The position numbers were made by a program, and so were the translations under genes. The notes beneath the pieces were generated by a model. That model was not told the origin of the DNA, did not search any database, and saw only the letters and a list, made by a program, of their open reading frames with translations. A DNA stretch of 64,000 nucleotides from Atrichornis clamosus (lineage: Eukaryota > Chordata > Aves > Passeriformes > Menuridae), in contig WBMZ01008677.1 in the NCBI GenBank assembly GCA_013400975.1, positions 62,001 through 126,000 on the forward strand. The letters are read 5' to 3'. Of the stretch, positions 34,245 to 48,175 are shown one piece after another (positions within the stretch are counted from its first letter, which is position 1; the number at the start of each line of letters is the position of its first letter).

Positions 34245-37200
34245 GTAAGCAGCCATTGCTGTTTTCCTTCCACACGCACAGTGCAGCTGAAACACCTCTT
34301 TTTTACATTTGAGCAACAGGTTTCTTTCTGTGCCTTGACATTTGGGTTTTTCACTCCACTGCAAACATCACATGCTGTGAGAACTGATGGGATCATCAGT
34401 GTGGTGAGGCAGGGAGACACACATTCTTATGGGAACCTTTGGGCATTTTTCAGACCCAATCCTTTCTAAAGATCTGGTTTATATGTAATCTCTCTTGCTA
34501 GGTTTAGTGGTAACATGAAAATCTCAGATTCCATTATATTTTATGACCTGAAATCCACTATTCCAAAATGAGACCCTGTTCTGTTCTGCAAATTTTACCC
34601 AGCCTATTGCACAGCTACTTCAGCGTGCTAATAGGAACTCCATTGACTCCAATTAGACTATTTCCCATACAGGCACTACACCTGGTGAAAAACGTTTTTA
34701 GGCTCCATTCCCAATTTTGTAGGCTGAGAAAAATCTTTAAAGTTTTTGAGTACCTTTAAACTAAGCTCTTTCTCTTATTTTTGGAATCTCATTCATTTTG
34801 CCATGCATGTCTGCTACCTTATACCTTTAGTTAGTTGCCTTTCTGAAAAAAAAAAAAAAAGCACAGTCCTCTTTTCCAAAGCACTGAAACTCAGTTTACA
34901 AATGTAACCCCTCAGCAGGATCCAAGCTGTGATGGGGTTGGCAGCTGACATAAATCACCTCCCCTGGGGTTTGTATGTGCCAACGGTTACGGCACTTCCA
35001 TCGCACTCGGCACTGAAAGTTCTCGCATGAGCCACAAGAAAAGTGATGAACAGCTTTTTCCTTAGCCTTGGTTTGGGTTTTTTTGCCTTGTTACCAGATG
35101 GTCTAAAAGTCGAATGGAACTGAAAGGGATTTTCCAGGAGGTGGCGCCTGTTGAATGGTTTATACTGGTCGGAGACTCCTGGAGGGTTTGAGTCGCCTTA
35201 GGTGTCAATCGGTGTTGTTTGCACAGGTTAAAAGCGTTTCCTCTGCTCAGCTTTTCCACTCCAGCTCTCCATATGGGCTGGAAACCTGCCTGATGTTGCT
35301 AAGGGGTGAATATTCGTGTGTCAGCATCTGCTGTTTTGCAAGGGGAGGTGTTTGCCTTCCAAGGGTGCTGGGCTAACCAGTGATGCCTGTGCAAAAAGAG
35401 AAAGCTGCCTATTCCCAAAAAAATCCTCAAGGAGTCACTAAACCCGAGTGACTAAGGTAATGCAAAGTACCTGTAGATCCTTCTTACCTTGATCTTGGAG
35501 TGGCAGTGGTTCAGTGGCAGAACAGGACAGCCTGGCTCAAGGAATGCAGAGGAAATGGCTGGTTCTTTTCTTCCAGGCAGAACCTGGAATTTGCCAAAAC
35601 ACCTAGATGATAAGAGATAATTGTCTAGAATAACACACCTTAGTAAGAAGTCTGCTTGAAAATCACAAGTGTTGCTCAATTTGCATAATCTTTCATAGAA
35701 AGCCACCTTTGAAATTAAAACAAACAGTTCCAGTAATCTGTTTGAACCCTTCAAGTCCATGGAAAACTTGTAGCTACCGGGCTCATTGCAAGAGCTAACT
35801 AATTAGGAGAAAAAGCAAAGATAGGTGACATATCTTGTTTGAAACCATGAAGAGAATACTAGCAGTGCTGAGAGCTGGGATGTTCTAAGGATGTAAGTGA
35901 AGCCACATATGTAGAGAAAAGTAATTTATTTTATTAGATCAGTTGAGACAGGTGGAAAACTATGCACAAACTCACAACTATGAAATGTGCCTAGTTTATC
36001 CTACAGCATTAGTCTAACAAAGCATGAAGATTATCATCCTCCCTCCCTACAGAAGGTGCTTGGCTTATAAAATTAAGAAATTGTTGGTATGGTTATATTA
36101 GCTGGAAATTGTATAGGGAATAAAAATAGTGTGCTTATTCTGACATAACCACAGTAGACTTATTAATTTGGCTCTTCCACCTTTTGTATCTGTTTTGGTC
36201 ATCGTTTGAGAGTTACTTAAAATGGTGTTCTTTATTAAGTAGTTTCAAAGATAAACAATGCCCTCTACCATGTTTAGCAAATTTTAATATTTGTAATACC
36301 ATATACTTCTGGCTAGCAAAGTATATTTATGGTTACCAACATGTGTTAACTCTCAACTTCAGTTGGTGGAAATCAGTGTGTCATTGAGGTGATCAAGTTG
36401 GTCTTAGTGTCTTTTGTTGAAGAAATCTTTGGTCCTTGGGACAGAGTTTGGTTCAGTCATCTATATGCTTCTGCTATTTTGAATTTTTTTTTTTGCATTA
36501 AATGTTGGAAAATATCCGATTTTGTATTGAAGAAGCCACAGGCCACTTTTGACTTGCATGACCAGCATGGAACGTGGTAAAGCTCATTGACTTTGGTAGC
36601 TTTGCAGAGCATTATGTTTCTGCATGGAGGAGGGTTGTTGGACAGCTTCTCTGCTGAGCTGGAGGGTCCCTCAGGAAATGTGCAGAGGCACAACTGGGGT
36701 CTCAGCTTCTCCTTACTAAAACTTTTTCTGAAATTGCTCATCAGATTTGTGTCATGCATCACAAGACCTAAATGTTTCATGAGAGTTTTAGTGCTGAAGC
36801 AGTCTACTTAGCAAGTCTTTGGTCGGTACACCCAGTTCAGGATGTAGTTTTTCCTCCTACCAACCAACTGTGCACAATTAGATGCTATCTAAATTTGTGA
36901 ATCTCTTTAGACATTTGATACAAAATCTGGGCATGTTATGACTGCTTCATGGGCAATTCAGTAAGTCTTATGATATGAAGTTGTTTTTAAGTTTTCCTTT
37001 CTCACTGTTGTCCATCCAAGGATTTCTTAGGGTCCTGTGCTGCCCTACGTGGAGAAATGTTTGTCCTGCATTGCACCAAGTACTACACACTGATCCTGCT
37101 CTGCAGCTCATCTGGTTTGCAATACACAACAGCCAGCACACAGTGCCTGTCAGATACCTTTGTGTCTTCCAGGCCCTTGGGAGACTTTTCCACCCATGGA

Positions 37201-39109
37201 ATAAGTAAAGTTGTGTCTAGTGGTGACCCGTGATGATGAACTATAACGTGAACCAAGCTTGCTTTAAACAAGAAGCAGGGCAAGGTAGAGAGCACAGAGC
37301 CCTGTGTCCAGCTTGCTTCTGAAACCTGCCAGCTGCTTCCAGGCTCAGACACCTCTGTGCTTGCTGTTCCTCAGAGGTGTGTGAGATGTGCCTGCTCTGC
37401 CCTGCACAGACCTCTCTCACCTCCATCTCCACCCTCAGTGAGTCCAGACCTCTCCAGAGGTTACAAAGCCAACCCAAGACATGCTCCATCAAGCTGCCTT
37501 CTTACTCCAATGCTTCAGAGACCAGAGGGAAGAGCTGCAGGGAGAATGCCCCTTCCCAGCAGTGCACTTGTCTGATTAACAAATGTCACTCCACCCACCC
37601 ACTGCATCTCCACAGTCTGACCAGGGAGCACCCTGGCAGAGTAGGGAATGCCCAAAGGGGAGGCATCTTGCTAAGAGAAGCCCTGCTGTTCAGAGAGCTG
37701 GGAGGAAGGAGCAGTGCTAACCTCGTTGCTTGGATCCTACAAAAACAAGTGAACTTGTGCCAGCTCCAGGAAGTTCACAGATGTGGCCGAGTTCTTGCTG
37801 GCTCCTGCAGTTATGAACTGAGTCCCAGCCATGTGCTCTGCAGCCACAGTTCCTGTGTGAAGTCAGCCATGACTCAGCTTCATGCAAACTCCATTAACCC
37901 CCAAATAGAGCCCCTTCCCTTCTGGGTCTTGTTCATGGCACCAGAGCTATTTTTGAAAAAAAAACTTATCTAGTAAAAAAATGTTAAGTCTGTTGGCACA
38001 TTGTGTGAAAAGCAGATACTTTTGCATCGCAGCATTAAGACAAACACTGGAGCTAAAAGAAGCAGTAACCTCCCAAGTACTCAGCAGAAAATCAGAATGT
38101 ATACAGAAAGAAAATCTCTGTTCTTGGCAGCTCTTCCTTCTTCTTCCATAACTTCCTCACTTTACAGTCTCAAATTTACCCTCCAGTAGCTGGAGAAAAG
38201 TCCCATTCCCCTTCCCCATTTGCCCCCTTAGGAATCGAGGATTTTCTGGTGGCCAGGAGCAAGGCAAGGCATGCCCAGGGCCTGGTGGAGACAGAAGGGT
38301 TTCCAACCTGTTCTACTTCAGTGGAGAGTCTGCCCCTGCAGGGCATGAGCATGGAGCCTTTCAGATGGCTAAATATGTGCATTAGGGTCCTGTAGGATTT
38401 TCAGGAACTCCTAACTCCCCCTGGAACAGTTGGGTGAAGGCAGCTTGGCCCTCTGCAGGTCTCAGCAGGTGCCTTCTGTGATGTCTCCAGAAATTCATAA
38501 GCACATCCCACTGATCAGTCCAGACGTTTTGGTTGAGGTTCTGGTAACAAAACAGAAGAATTCAGTGCTGTAACAGGTGTCATATAAGGGTATCTCCCCT
38601 CACCCCTAGCTGCCACCTCAGAGTAGAGTAGGTCTGTCAGCACTGTGTCAGACCTGTTATTCCCATGTGGGTATTTCAACTACCCCAGGGCTCTCAAATG
38701 GGGCTCAATGCCTATGTTTAGACAGCTAAATTATACCCTACGCCTGCAATGTAATTTAATGGCACTTCATTTTAATTGAATGTTAAGACTCTGCTTTCAG
38801 CCTTCATAGCTAGGGGAAACCAGATGACATGACAGGTAAGTCATCCTTGAATCAGAGCCTGTGTAGTTTACTCAGCAGAGCCTTAGCTTGACTTACAGAG
38901 GGACCCTGCAGTTTTAGTGACCTTAGGGGGACCCTGCAGTTCATTGCCAGCCCCTCTGAAACCACACTTACTTGCATGTGAGCTTAAAGAGAGTTAAAAA
39001 ATTAAACATAGAAATGCAGGGATCCAGAGCTAAAACTAGTTTGGGGTGGTTCGGTCTGGCAGGGGGTTAATAGTTTTCCATGACTGACTGCTGTTTTTAT
39101 CTCTTCTAG
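34245..39109. other. KALRN: Intron 14 of the window (4.9 kb), splitting DH1
   Basis: GT..AG intron between exons 14 and 15. It contains an A15 tract at 34846-34860, the longest reading frame of the window (37377-37973, 198 codons) and a 14-base direct repeat at 38900-38913 and 38928-38941. The region 37240-37960 is GC-richer than its surroundings. No kalirin exon is missing here, because exon 14 joins exon 15 exactly within the DH domain. Confidence 0.85.
34846..34860 (+). repeat. Poly-A tract
   Basis: Fifteen A in a row in intron 14. No SINE or retrocopy body was recognised immediately upstream. Confidence 0.9.
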
Positions 39110-40626
<1,517 letters not shown>

Positions 40627-40817
40627 GGTTTGATGAGAACCTGGATGTCCAGGGAGAACTGATTCTTCAGGATTCCTTCCAAGTGTGGGATCCCAAGTCT
40701 CTCATTCGGAAAGGCCGTGAGAGGCATTTGTTTCTCTTTGAAATCTCTTTGGTGTTTAGCAAAGAGATCAAAGATTCTTCAGGACACACAAAATATGTTT
40801 ACAAGAACAAGTTACTG
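40627..40817 (+). CDS. KALRN: KALRN window exon 17: start of PH1
   Basis: 191 nt, giving residues 684-747. It completes Gly and reads FDENLDVQGELILQDSF, QVWDPKSLIRKGRERHLF, LFEISLVFSKEIKDSSG and HTKYVYKNKLL. This is the first pleckstrin-homology domain: the G-E-L-I-L-Q-D-x-F-x-V-W strand pair, the R-K-G-R-E-R basic loop and the H-L-F-L-F-E core strand. In DH-PH pairs the PH domain supports exchange and membrane or partner binding. L-D-V-Q-G matches kalirin better than TRIO. The acceptor is tgtggttttag and the donor CTG/gtaggt. Confidence 0.97.
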
Positions 40818-41220
40818 GTAGGTGTGGCTGCAAAGAAAATATTCTGGGTGTTGTGTTTCTCATAGGTAGAGGTGGAGTTTAGGAGGTGGCTCGCATGTCT
40901 CCTGCTGGGTTGGGGATTCTCTTGCCCCCTGCTGGCCCTGCAGGACTCCCCTGGAAGGCAGCTTGCAGTGAGTCTGGAGAAGTTTAAGGTAGTGAGATGG
41001 GAAGGGTGAGGGGGAAATGCAAGCAGGATCACTCCAGCCATTCACTTCCCTGCCATACCCAGTGGTTTTCTGTTTCTTTTACCTATGTCTAGCAAACAGA
41101 GATAAGATCTTGTTCCCCTATCTATCCCAGCCTCCCCACTTCTTTCTACAAGTCCAAAGTTTTCTGGACTCATGAAGCTTCATATATGTGAAATCTTTCA
41201 TCATCTCTCCCCCACACTAG
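40818..41220. other. KALRN: Intron 17 of the window (403 bp)
   Basis: GT..AG intron ending ctctcccccacactag. Nothing further was recognised. Confidence 0.92.
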
Positions 41221-41322
41221 ACCTCAGAACTGGGAGTGACTGAACATGTTGAAGGAGATCCCTGCAAATTTGCTTTGTGGTCTGGACGAACACCATCCTC
41301 AGACAATAAAACAGTGCTGAAA
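41221..41322 (+). CDS. KALRN: KALRN window exon 18: PH1
   Basis: 102 nt, phase 0 to phase 0, giving residues 748-781. It reads TSELGVTEHVEGDPCKFA then LWSGRTPSSDNKTVLK. These are the middle strands of PH1 (E-G-D-P-C-K-F-A-L-W) and the variable loop before the C-terminal helix. The donor AAA/gtaagt is consensus. Confidence 0.97.
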
Positions 41323-42011
41323 GTAAGTCTTTTCTGTTTGTTTTCTTTGCCTTTAGAGCTACTAGTTCAGGCCTTGGGGAGCACTAAATGAAAGGTCAGT
41401 TCCCTCCTCATATTCGCATGGCTTCCGTGTCTGCCAGTGGGGTCAGGCCTGCATCAGGAGGAATGCAGCTCTAAGGCTTCAGTAGGAATCAGGACAGTGC
41501 AATTGTGCAGCCTTGCTGGAATTGCATCTCCTCTTGCAGCAGGGTTGAGCAGCTGCACACTGACACAGAGCATGTCTCGGGGTGTTTGCCTAGGAGGTGG
41601 AATTCTCTTAGTCCTTTTCCACTGGGCTTATCAACAATCAACCTATTCCACAGGCCTCCAGAGCTGACAGCCTTTTCTGTCAAGTGATTCTCTGCTGAAG
41701 AATTCATGTTATCGTTGTTTTGTCTAAGGAAATCCCAGCTGGGCACTGATAACCTATTTCCCTCCACAGAGCATGCTGTATTGCTGGCATTAAATATGTT
41801 TATCCAGAGCTTAGCTGCTTTGCTGTTGCTTGCCAAGTAGGTCTGGTAAAAGTGCTCTCAGTTCTCCTGAGGTTACCAGGTACTCCAGCAGCTAAAAGAG
41901 AGCAGCAGAGAGGACAAGCATCTAATCTGGGCATTCATCAGCCAACCATAATTCCTCTACAGAGGAGGTGACATGATAAAATCTCTGTCTTTCTGCCTTG
42001 TGTGACTTTAG
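41323..42011. other. KALRN: Intron 18 of the window (689 bp)
   Basis: GT..AG intron. The reading frames on both strands at 41437-41836 overlap as shadows. No repeat family or exon was recognised. Confidence 0.9.
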
Positions 42012-42154
42012 GCATCCAGTATTGAAACAAAACAGGAATGGATTAAGAATATCCGGGAAGTTATTCAAGAAAGGATTATTCATCTGAAAGGAGCTCTGAA
42101 AGAGCCAATTCATCTCCCCAAGACACCAGCAAAGCAGAGAAACAACAGTAGAAG
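42012..42154 (+). CDS. KALRN: KALRN window exon 19: PH1 C-terminal helix and linker
   Basis: 143 nt, phase 0 start and phase 2 end, giving residues 782-828 plus two bases. It reads ASSIETKQEWIKNIREVI, QERIIHLKGALKEPIHLP and KTPAKQRNNSR. The K-Q-E-W-I-K-N-I-R-E helix carries the near-invariant PH-domain tryptophan. After it comes a basic, proline-containing linker. The acceptor is cttgtgtgactttag and the donor AG/gtaact. Confidence 0.97.
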
Positions 42155-43092
42155 GTAACTTCAGTCATTCCCTACAATGTGAAATCACTAGTGTTTGCTC
42201 AGCCCACAGCAGTGTAGTGTCTGTGAGCTTTTTACTGGTTTTTACTGTAGTCAAAGCAGTTTTCATTGTCTTTGCTTTTTGTATGTTGTCTTGGCAAAAG
42301 TAGCTAGAAAGCTTTCCTATGAAATATATGTAAAGATCTTTTATATTATGCTCCAAAGTATAAAGAGAAACAGACAGTAAAAATTCTTCAGAGTCCAAGG
42401 TTCTTTCCTAAAAAAGATTTTACTACTTCACATTTGAGTAAAAACAGGGGGGTTTTCCGTGTTTGATACGTTTAATTGTTTGACAATGAAAATCACAGTT
42501 GATCTTAACAATATATTATTACAGTGAAGAATCTGTGTTTCATCATCAAATAGAAAGTTGTTTCAGTTACGTTGTGTTAGCAGCCTCATAGAGGTAAATT
42601 TGTAGAGCCGTATACTATCTTTATCTATATTTGTTTGGATAGCATTTTTATGGCTTAGCGTTTAATTTCTGAAGATGTGGTTCCTGTGAGACAAGAGAAA
42701 TGCCCCTTTCCTCAGTATTATAGGTAAACTAGGCTAGATGTTTTTGGTTAGGGCAGAAATCTAACTGAAGGAAAATTTCTGCCTGACACCCTCATTACAG
42801 AGCTATTTCTGAACACCAGAGTTTTCCCTGCTGTAAGTACACAGGCAGTGACCATCCCGTTTCCAGCAACCAATGTGGTTATGTGCCAATCCCAACCCTA
42901 TGGCTGAGGGTGACATCATTTTAAATTGCAAGAGCTACACAGCATCATGGGCTGTTTCAGTGAGGTAATTTTAGCACAAAGCCGGCTCTGTCCTGCTGAC
43001 TCAGCACTTCTCAACTCCACCTGTGAAGCTGTGCTCATTCTAAGGTGGTGTGTTAAGTAAGTGTCCTTGTTTCCCTACTACATCTTTTGCAG
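42155..43092. other. KALRN: Intron 19 of the window (938 bp)
   Basis: GT..AG intron, AT-rich, ending in catcttttgcag. No feature was recognised. Confidence 0.9.
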
Positions 43093-43195
43093 AGATGGAA
43101 TAGATGATGCAGACAGCCAAGGAGATGGCAGCAGTCAACCTGACACCATTTCCATTGCATCCAGGACATCACAGAACACAGTGGACAGCGATAAG
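43093..43195 (+). CDS. KALRN: KALRN window exon 20: Ser-rich linker after PH1
   Basis: 103 nt, giving residues 829-863. It completes Arg and reads DGIDDADSQGDGSSQPDT then ISIASRTSQNTVDSDK. This acidic, Ser/Thr-rich linker follows PH1 in kalirin and TRIO, and in mammals it is the branch point where the alternative 3' ends diverge (kalirin-7 tail or SH3 exon). The donor AAG/gtagga follows a phase-0 end. The intron side stays open in frame for 31 codons to a TGA at 43289-43291, so unspliced or prematurely polyadenylated RNA would add a short tail. Confidence 0.96.
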
Positions 43196-43291
43196 GTAGG
43201 ACTGGAATGTGACAATACATGGCAGCTAATTGACCCCCAGAAAAATATAATGAAAAGCAGAAGAGAAAGCAACCTGTCTTCTACTGAGTGA
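43196..43291 (+). other. KALRN: In-frame read-through extension of exon 20 (candidate alternative C-terminus)
   Basis: If the exon 20 donor is not used, translation continues for 31 codons, starting VGLECDNTWQLIDPQK and ending SRRESNLSSTE, then TGA. An ATTAAA hexamer lies at 43322-43327, with a U/GU-rich stretch (about 43335-43350) just after it, the usual layout of an intronic polyadenylation site. Thirty-one sense codons followed by a stop is not rare by chance, and I know of no such kalirin tail. Transcript evidence is required. Confidence 0.3.
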
Positions 43292-43321
43292 GTTGAAACT
43301 TGTGTTCCCCTTGACTAGGTT

Positions 43322-43327
43322 ATTAAA
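43322..43327 (+). terminator. Candidate intronic poly(A) signal ATTAAA
   Basis: This common variant of the poly(A) hexamer lies 31 nt after the read-through stop codon. A U/GU-rich run, CTGTTCCTGTGTGTTC, follows 7-23 nt downstream. The hexamer is frequent in AT-rich intron, so the call rests on its position only. Confidence 0.25.
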
Positions 43328-46187
43328 ATCCAGTCTGTTCCTGTGTGTTCATCAGTACTGCTGTTCCACGTGGTAACACCTCTGTTGCTGCAGCTTCTTT
43401 GTAGTTAACATACAGAGGTTGAACTGGCTCTGAAGAAACACAGCCCAGAGCAACTTTTTCTTGCCTGGTAGAACTCACCCTGTGAGAGCTAGCTTCTGAA
43501 TCAGCAAACGGCTGGTTGTGTTACATATTTACCCTCTGAGCTGAAATCAGTTGTTTGTTGGAGGGAATACAGGTACTTACACACCAATTAATACAGCAAC
43601 ATTGGGATCCTGGCTGGTATCCTGAGAGCCTGGGAGACCTACCATTTCCAGAGACTGTGGTTCTGGGCCCCTCTCCTCACAGACATATGGTGGAGCATAT
43701 GGATGGCCCTGAGACACGCTAGATTCTGTTGGAATGCTGCACGCTGTCGGCACGTATGTACTTATCATTTTACTTGTCAGACAATCTGAGTCCAGATTTC
43801 CAGCTCCACTAGGATGCCTCACTGGAATTTGTCACCCTGATAACTCCAACTGTGGCCTTCCACTGAATTAGCAGTTGATTGTAGGAATAAATGGGCAGTT
43901 AATAATTACTTTAACTACACTGATGGGGTTTGTCACATCCTCTGAGAGAATGCTCATATTCTCTTTGTGTGTTGCTTTGAAATCATATATAACTTGTAAA
44001 AACATGAATTCTTCTTTGCCTTTATGGATTTATCTGTTTGTCAGGGTTTTAATTATGTTGCCACTTACACAAGGTAGAAGGGTGTCCTCACAAAATCAGA
44101 GTCCAAGTTTTGATTGTAAAGTTCACAGGTAAGGTTCACTGCAAACACTATTTTGAAAGCTGGACTCAGAAATATAATTTCAAATATATTACCTTTTTAA
44201 GACCACCTGTTGTATTTATCTTAAATGCATGTCCTCATGATTTTACTTTTTTATTCAATAACATGCATTAGAAAAGTATTAATCCTCACAATCCAAAGGC
44301 CACTGTAATGTATGCAAATACTTTGCGCGATATCTGAGAAGTCTTCCATCCACACTTTCTATGTTTTTCACGTTTATCATTCCTGATAAAGGCCCTGACT
44401 TAGTGAAGTACTTGAGCTCATGCTTAATTTAAGCACTCGCCTAAGCTTTGCTCGTTTGCCCCCAGCCCATCGACTCAGTTGCATGAATCCTGGCCATGTG
44501 TAGGTAGGATGCTCCATGTTGCATGCTGCAGCTGCATACAAGGGCTATGGTGCCAACACCTTGAAAGACAGCCCATCGTGGCAGGAGTAGGGGTAAAGAT
44601 GCAAGACTGGAATGGGTTATAGGAATTTCTATCCAAAACCTTGCTTGAACTGAGCGATGAATGTGTGTGAGGTAAACCGAGTACCAGATCACAGAGGGAA
44701 AACATTGTTACCACTGAGGAAAGGGTTGTGTCATGTTTTTAACTTTTTTTAAGTTTCACTTGCTCACTTAAGGCTGTGTATGGGTGTGTCCTTTTATACA
44801 TTTAATGAATAGAAACAATTTTGACTGTAGAGCTAAGGCTAAATATTACTTGCATGTGCTTTGTTGAATCTGGGATAGCAGTGCATCATCATTAACTAGA
44901 GAGGCAGTTCCTGCTGAACAGTTTCCTTTTTGTTACTGATGCTAGTGCCAGAATACTGTGGAGAATTCAGCTCCCAGAGTGCATTATCATGTCTTTGCTC
45001 CAAGGAAAATGAACTCCCTGTATCCCTATAGTTCTCTCTCAGTTTTTCTGCACAGTGTTACCCAAATTACTGGCAGATGAAGCTGAGCTGCCTCACCTCC
45101 TGCTGAAGTGGCACAGAGCCGCACCTGTGTTCAGTCCCTGCACCAACACCGGGTCTCACCTGCCTGCTTGAAGCCCTCAGCACATCTTGGTACCTGCTGT
45201 GAGGGGACAATCAGCAGATTCAAAGCTGTGAAAGGATTCCTACTGGTAACGTTTTACCACGTGGGAACAATTCACTGTGATTCCAAGTTGTATCAAACTC
45301 CAACTTTAAAATGGGATTTTTTTTTTACCTTCAGCGTGTAGTTGAGCTTTTCTTCTTGGAAGGTCTGAGTGAATGTTGTTGAACTGGGAAGTTCTGTATT
45401 CTCACATAGACTGGTGCTAGTTACCAGCACTGGAAGACTGGACCATGCCATACTCTCTAGTTAGGTTTTCTTGGCAGAGGCTTTGAGGCTTTTCACAGCT
45501 GCAGCCTCCATGGGTGACTTCTCTGTGTGCCCCAGTGAGATCTCCATCCAGAGTAGCCAGTGGAAAGAGCTCCTACCTTTAAAAACTCTGGCTGTTCACA
45601 GCAGCCTCATTACAAACCCATGCTAAGAGCTTTGCAGTGCCAGCAGTGTGCCAGGATGGCAGCAGATTAATTCTGCTTTGGGACCATCTATGTATTAACT
45701 TGCTGCCAGAAATAATTCTCAAGTAACGCACAAGAGTTGGTATTACTCTCTGAAGGCAAAAGAATTCAAAGGTTTAGCTGACACACTTTGTCCTGTCCCT
45801 AAACCTTGCTATTACACCTGAGGATTGCCTAATGCATTAGCTGAATGTTCAGACAAGAATGCCAAACAACATTTTAGACAAAGAAAATCACAACTTCTCA
45901 AAGATTCTCAATTTCAGGTAGCACTTCTGCTTAAAACACTCCTCATGCCTCAAGTCATAGGTATTTCTTTCAACTTATTTGTGAGTCAACTCTTCCTGAG
46001 TTGTGAGTAGCAATTTCTGTCTCCTCTCACCATGGCACGGCTCTAGAGCTAAGCTTTACCTTTGCATTTCTAACTCCTGAAAGGACAAAAGGGTTTTTGT
46101 TGTTCAGTGGGAATGAAGTAACATTACTGTAAATTCATCAAGGATTTGTTTTCTCTCAAGACAGCTGAATGTAACCACAATGAGGGG

Positions 46188-46250
46188 GATCACTTGATGC
46201 AGAGGATAGAGCACTTTGGCTGGGGGCTGAGTCCTAGTGCTCCGTCAATC
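46188..46250 (+). repeat. Possible MIR-type SINE fragment
   Basis: GCAGAGGATAGAGCACTTTG followed by GCTGGGGGCTGAGTCCTAG resembles the 5' half of MIR (the 'tagagcac..gactggga.tcagg' block). It is short and diverged, and could be chance. Confidence 0.35.
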
Positions 46251-48126
46251 ACACACTGGATGCCATCACAAATTACATTTGATGGCATATTACTCTTTTC
46301 TTCTTTTTCTTTTGTTTGGATGAGGAATTTGCAGGGGGAGACAGAAGTTATTGCAAACATCACATTTGTGCATTAATTATAGCATTGTCCTCTGTTGTCC
46401 TAACAGAGAATAAAGAGCCAAATTCGGACCTGTTTTTATATATTAAAGGAAATTCACAGCAGCCTTTATGGTAGCAGACTCTGCTTTGAAAATATTCTGA
46501 ATTATGTGCCTGACTCCAGAAGTCTTACTAAGCCTTTAAATATGCAGGCTTTCCTAGCTGCAGGCAGTGGTCAGGTGATTATATAAGACTCTTCAGATTA
46601 AAAAAAATAAGATAAAGTCCATATCTGTTTAAATTAAATACCTGATTAAGTAGCTCCTTAAATCTGAATATTAGTCCTTAATATCTTTAATTTCCTTGGA
46701 TTTTTCTCTCTCAAAAATATATAAAGCAATTATCCCCAGGCTCAAACATTTTAATTTTCATTAAATACTATATAGTAGAAATACAGCCTTCAAGTAAGGT
46801 CTATAGGTCTGCACCCTTGTAAAAAGAAAAGGAGACAACATATAAAATGGTTATTTTTCCATTTGCAATTCATTACTTTTTCTATATGCAATCTGTAATC
46901 TAAAATATTTCATATACAGGAAAATAATTATTGGATTGTCTTTTTGTATTGTGTGAGTTTTATATAGAGGGGAAAAAATGGGTTGGTGACCCAGACTCAG
47001 TGCTAAGGAATCAACAGATAATGACTACTGTAACAGTAATTGTAATTCCCATTGAGCATCCAGGTCAGGTCCTAGGTAACCTACTATGCAAAATTTCTTC
47101 ACCCTTTTCCAAAAGGCAAAGGAGACAGCTTTTGTTCTATATAATAAGCCCTCTTGAGCATGCTATCTAAAAACCTCTCCTTTGGGAGAAATCCTTGCCG
47201 TATTCAATTCACGGCAGACAGGATTTCAGTCTTTATATTTGGATTCAAAGCAGTGGGGAATTGCATAAAGGAAATGCTGCATGCAGGGCATTCTCATTTG
47301 TTAAGCCCATTGAGCTGTTGCTTGTGAAACAGCTGTTTCTGGTGATACTGGTCCATCTTCCAATGGCCTCTTTTTTTGTTGGCTTCTGCAGAATACTGAG
47401 GAGAGCAGTTCTCATTTCCTTCTGTTGTTTTTGGATGTGGAAAAAGGCTCTGAGATGTGAACTGAAAATGCTTTATTCTCTAAAAATAAATCTACATGAT
47501 ACACTTTTATCTTTTCCGTTAGATACTAGACTCAGCTCATCTTTCAGCAGTCATGAGACTTAAGATCTTGACCTTTTCCACGTTGATGGTATTAAATAAA
47601 ATCTGGGGATCATCATTTTTCTAATTGAAGGTAATTGGTACAAGAGGAGAGAATTTAGAATTAAGACTTGTTGGAACAAGTCACTTAGGGGCAAATTCTC
47701 TTTTCTTGAAAGGCTTCTAATGAAGGTGAAATAACTTTCTCCCCATGATATTGTTGCTGAAGCAGGAAGTGCTGCGTCAGTCTTCATTAGGAAGAATTCT
47801 CAGTGCCTTGGAAGTTTCCTTTTCAAGTAACACAGCTTTGAGAAGTGCCTTGACCCCCCACTTTCTCTGTTGAGGCTACTAATCCTTTTGAGTTTGAACT
47901 CCATGAAATTGTGTTACCAGCATGCTGGGTTCTTTTCTGCACAGGTTGTATTTCCTCAAACTGTTGCCTAGTGTTAATATGTGCTAAATAAAGAAAAACA
48001 AACAAAAAATTCTCTACAAACAAGCAAAAGCCCAAACAAAGTTAGTAAATGGAAAGGCCCATGTATTCATTCATAAAGGAAAATTGTTCTGTTGCATACC
48101 TCACATACAAGGAGGACATAAGGAAA

Positions 48127-48175
48127 ATCACAGAATCACAGAATGGATACGTTTGGGAGGGACCACAGGTGTGGT
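48127..48175 (-). mobile_element. Short CR1 3' terminus, antisense (probable)
   Basis: ATCACAGAATCACAGAATGG is the reverse complement of the CR1 terminal octamer repeat (ATTCTGTG units). It is followed by a 'ttgggagggacc' block equivalent to the reverse complement of CR1's 'ggtctcttccaa' end. Only about 50 bp remain. Confidence 0.6.
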
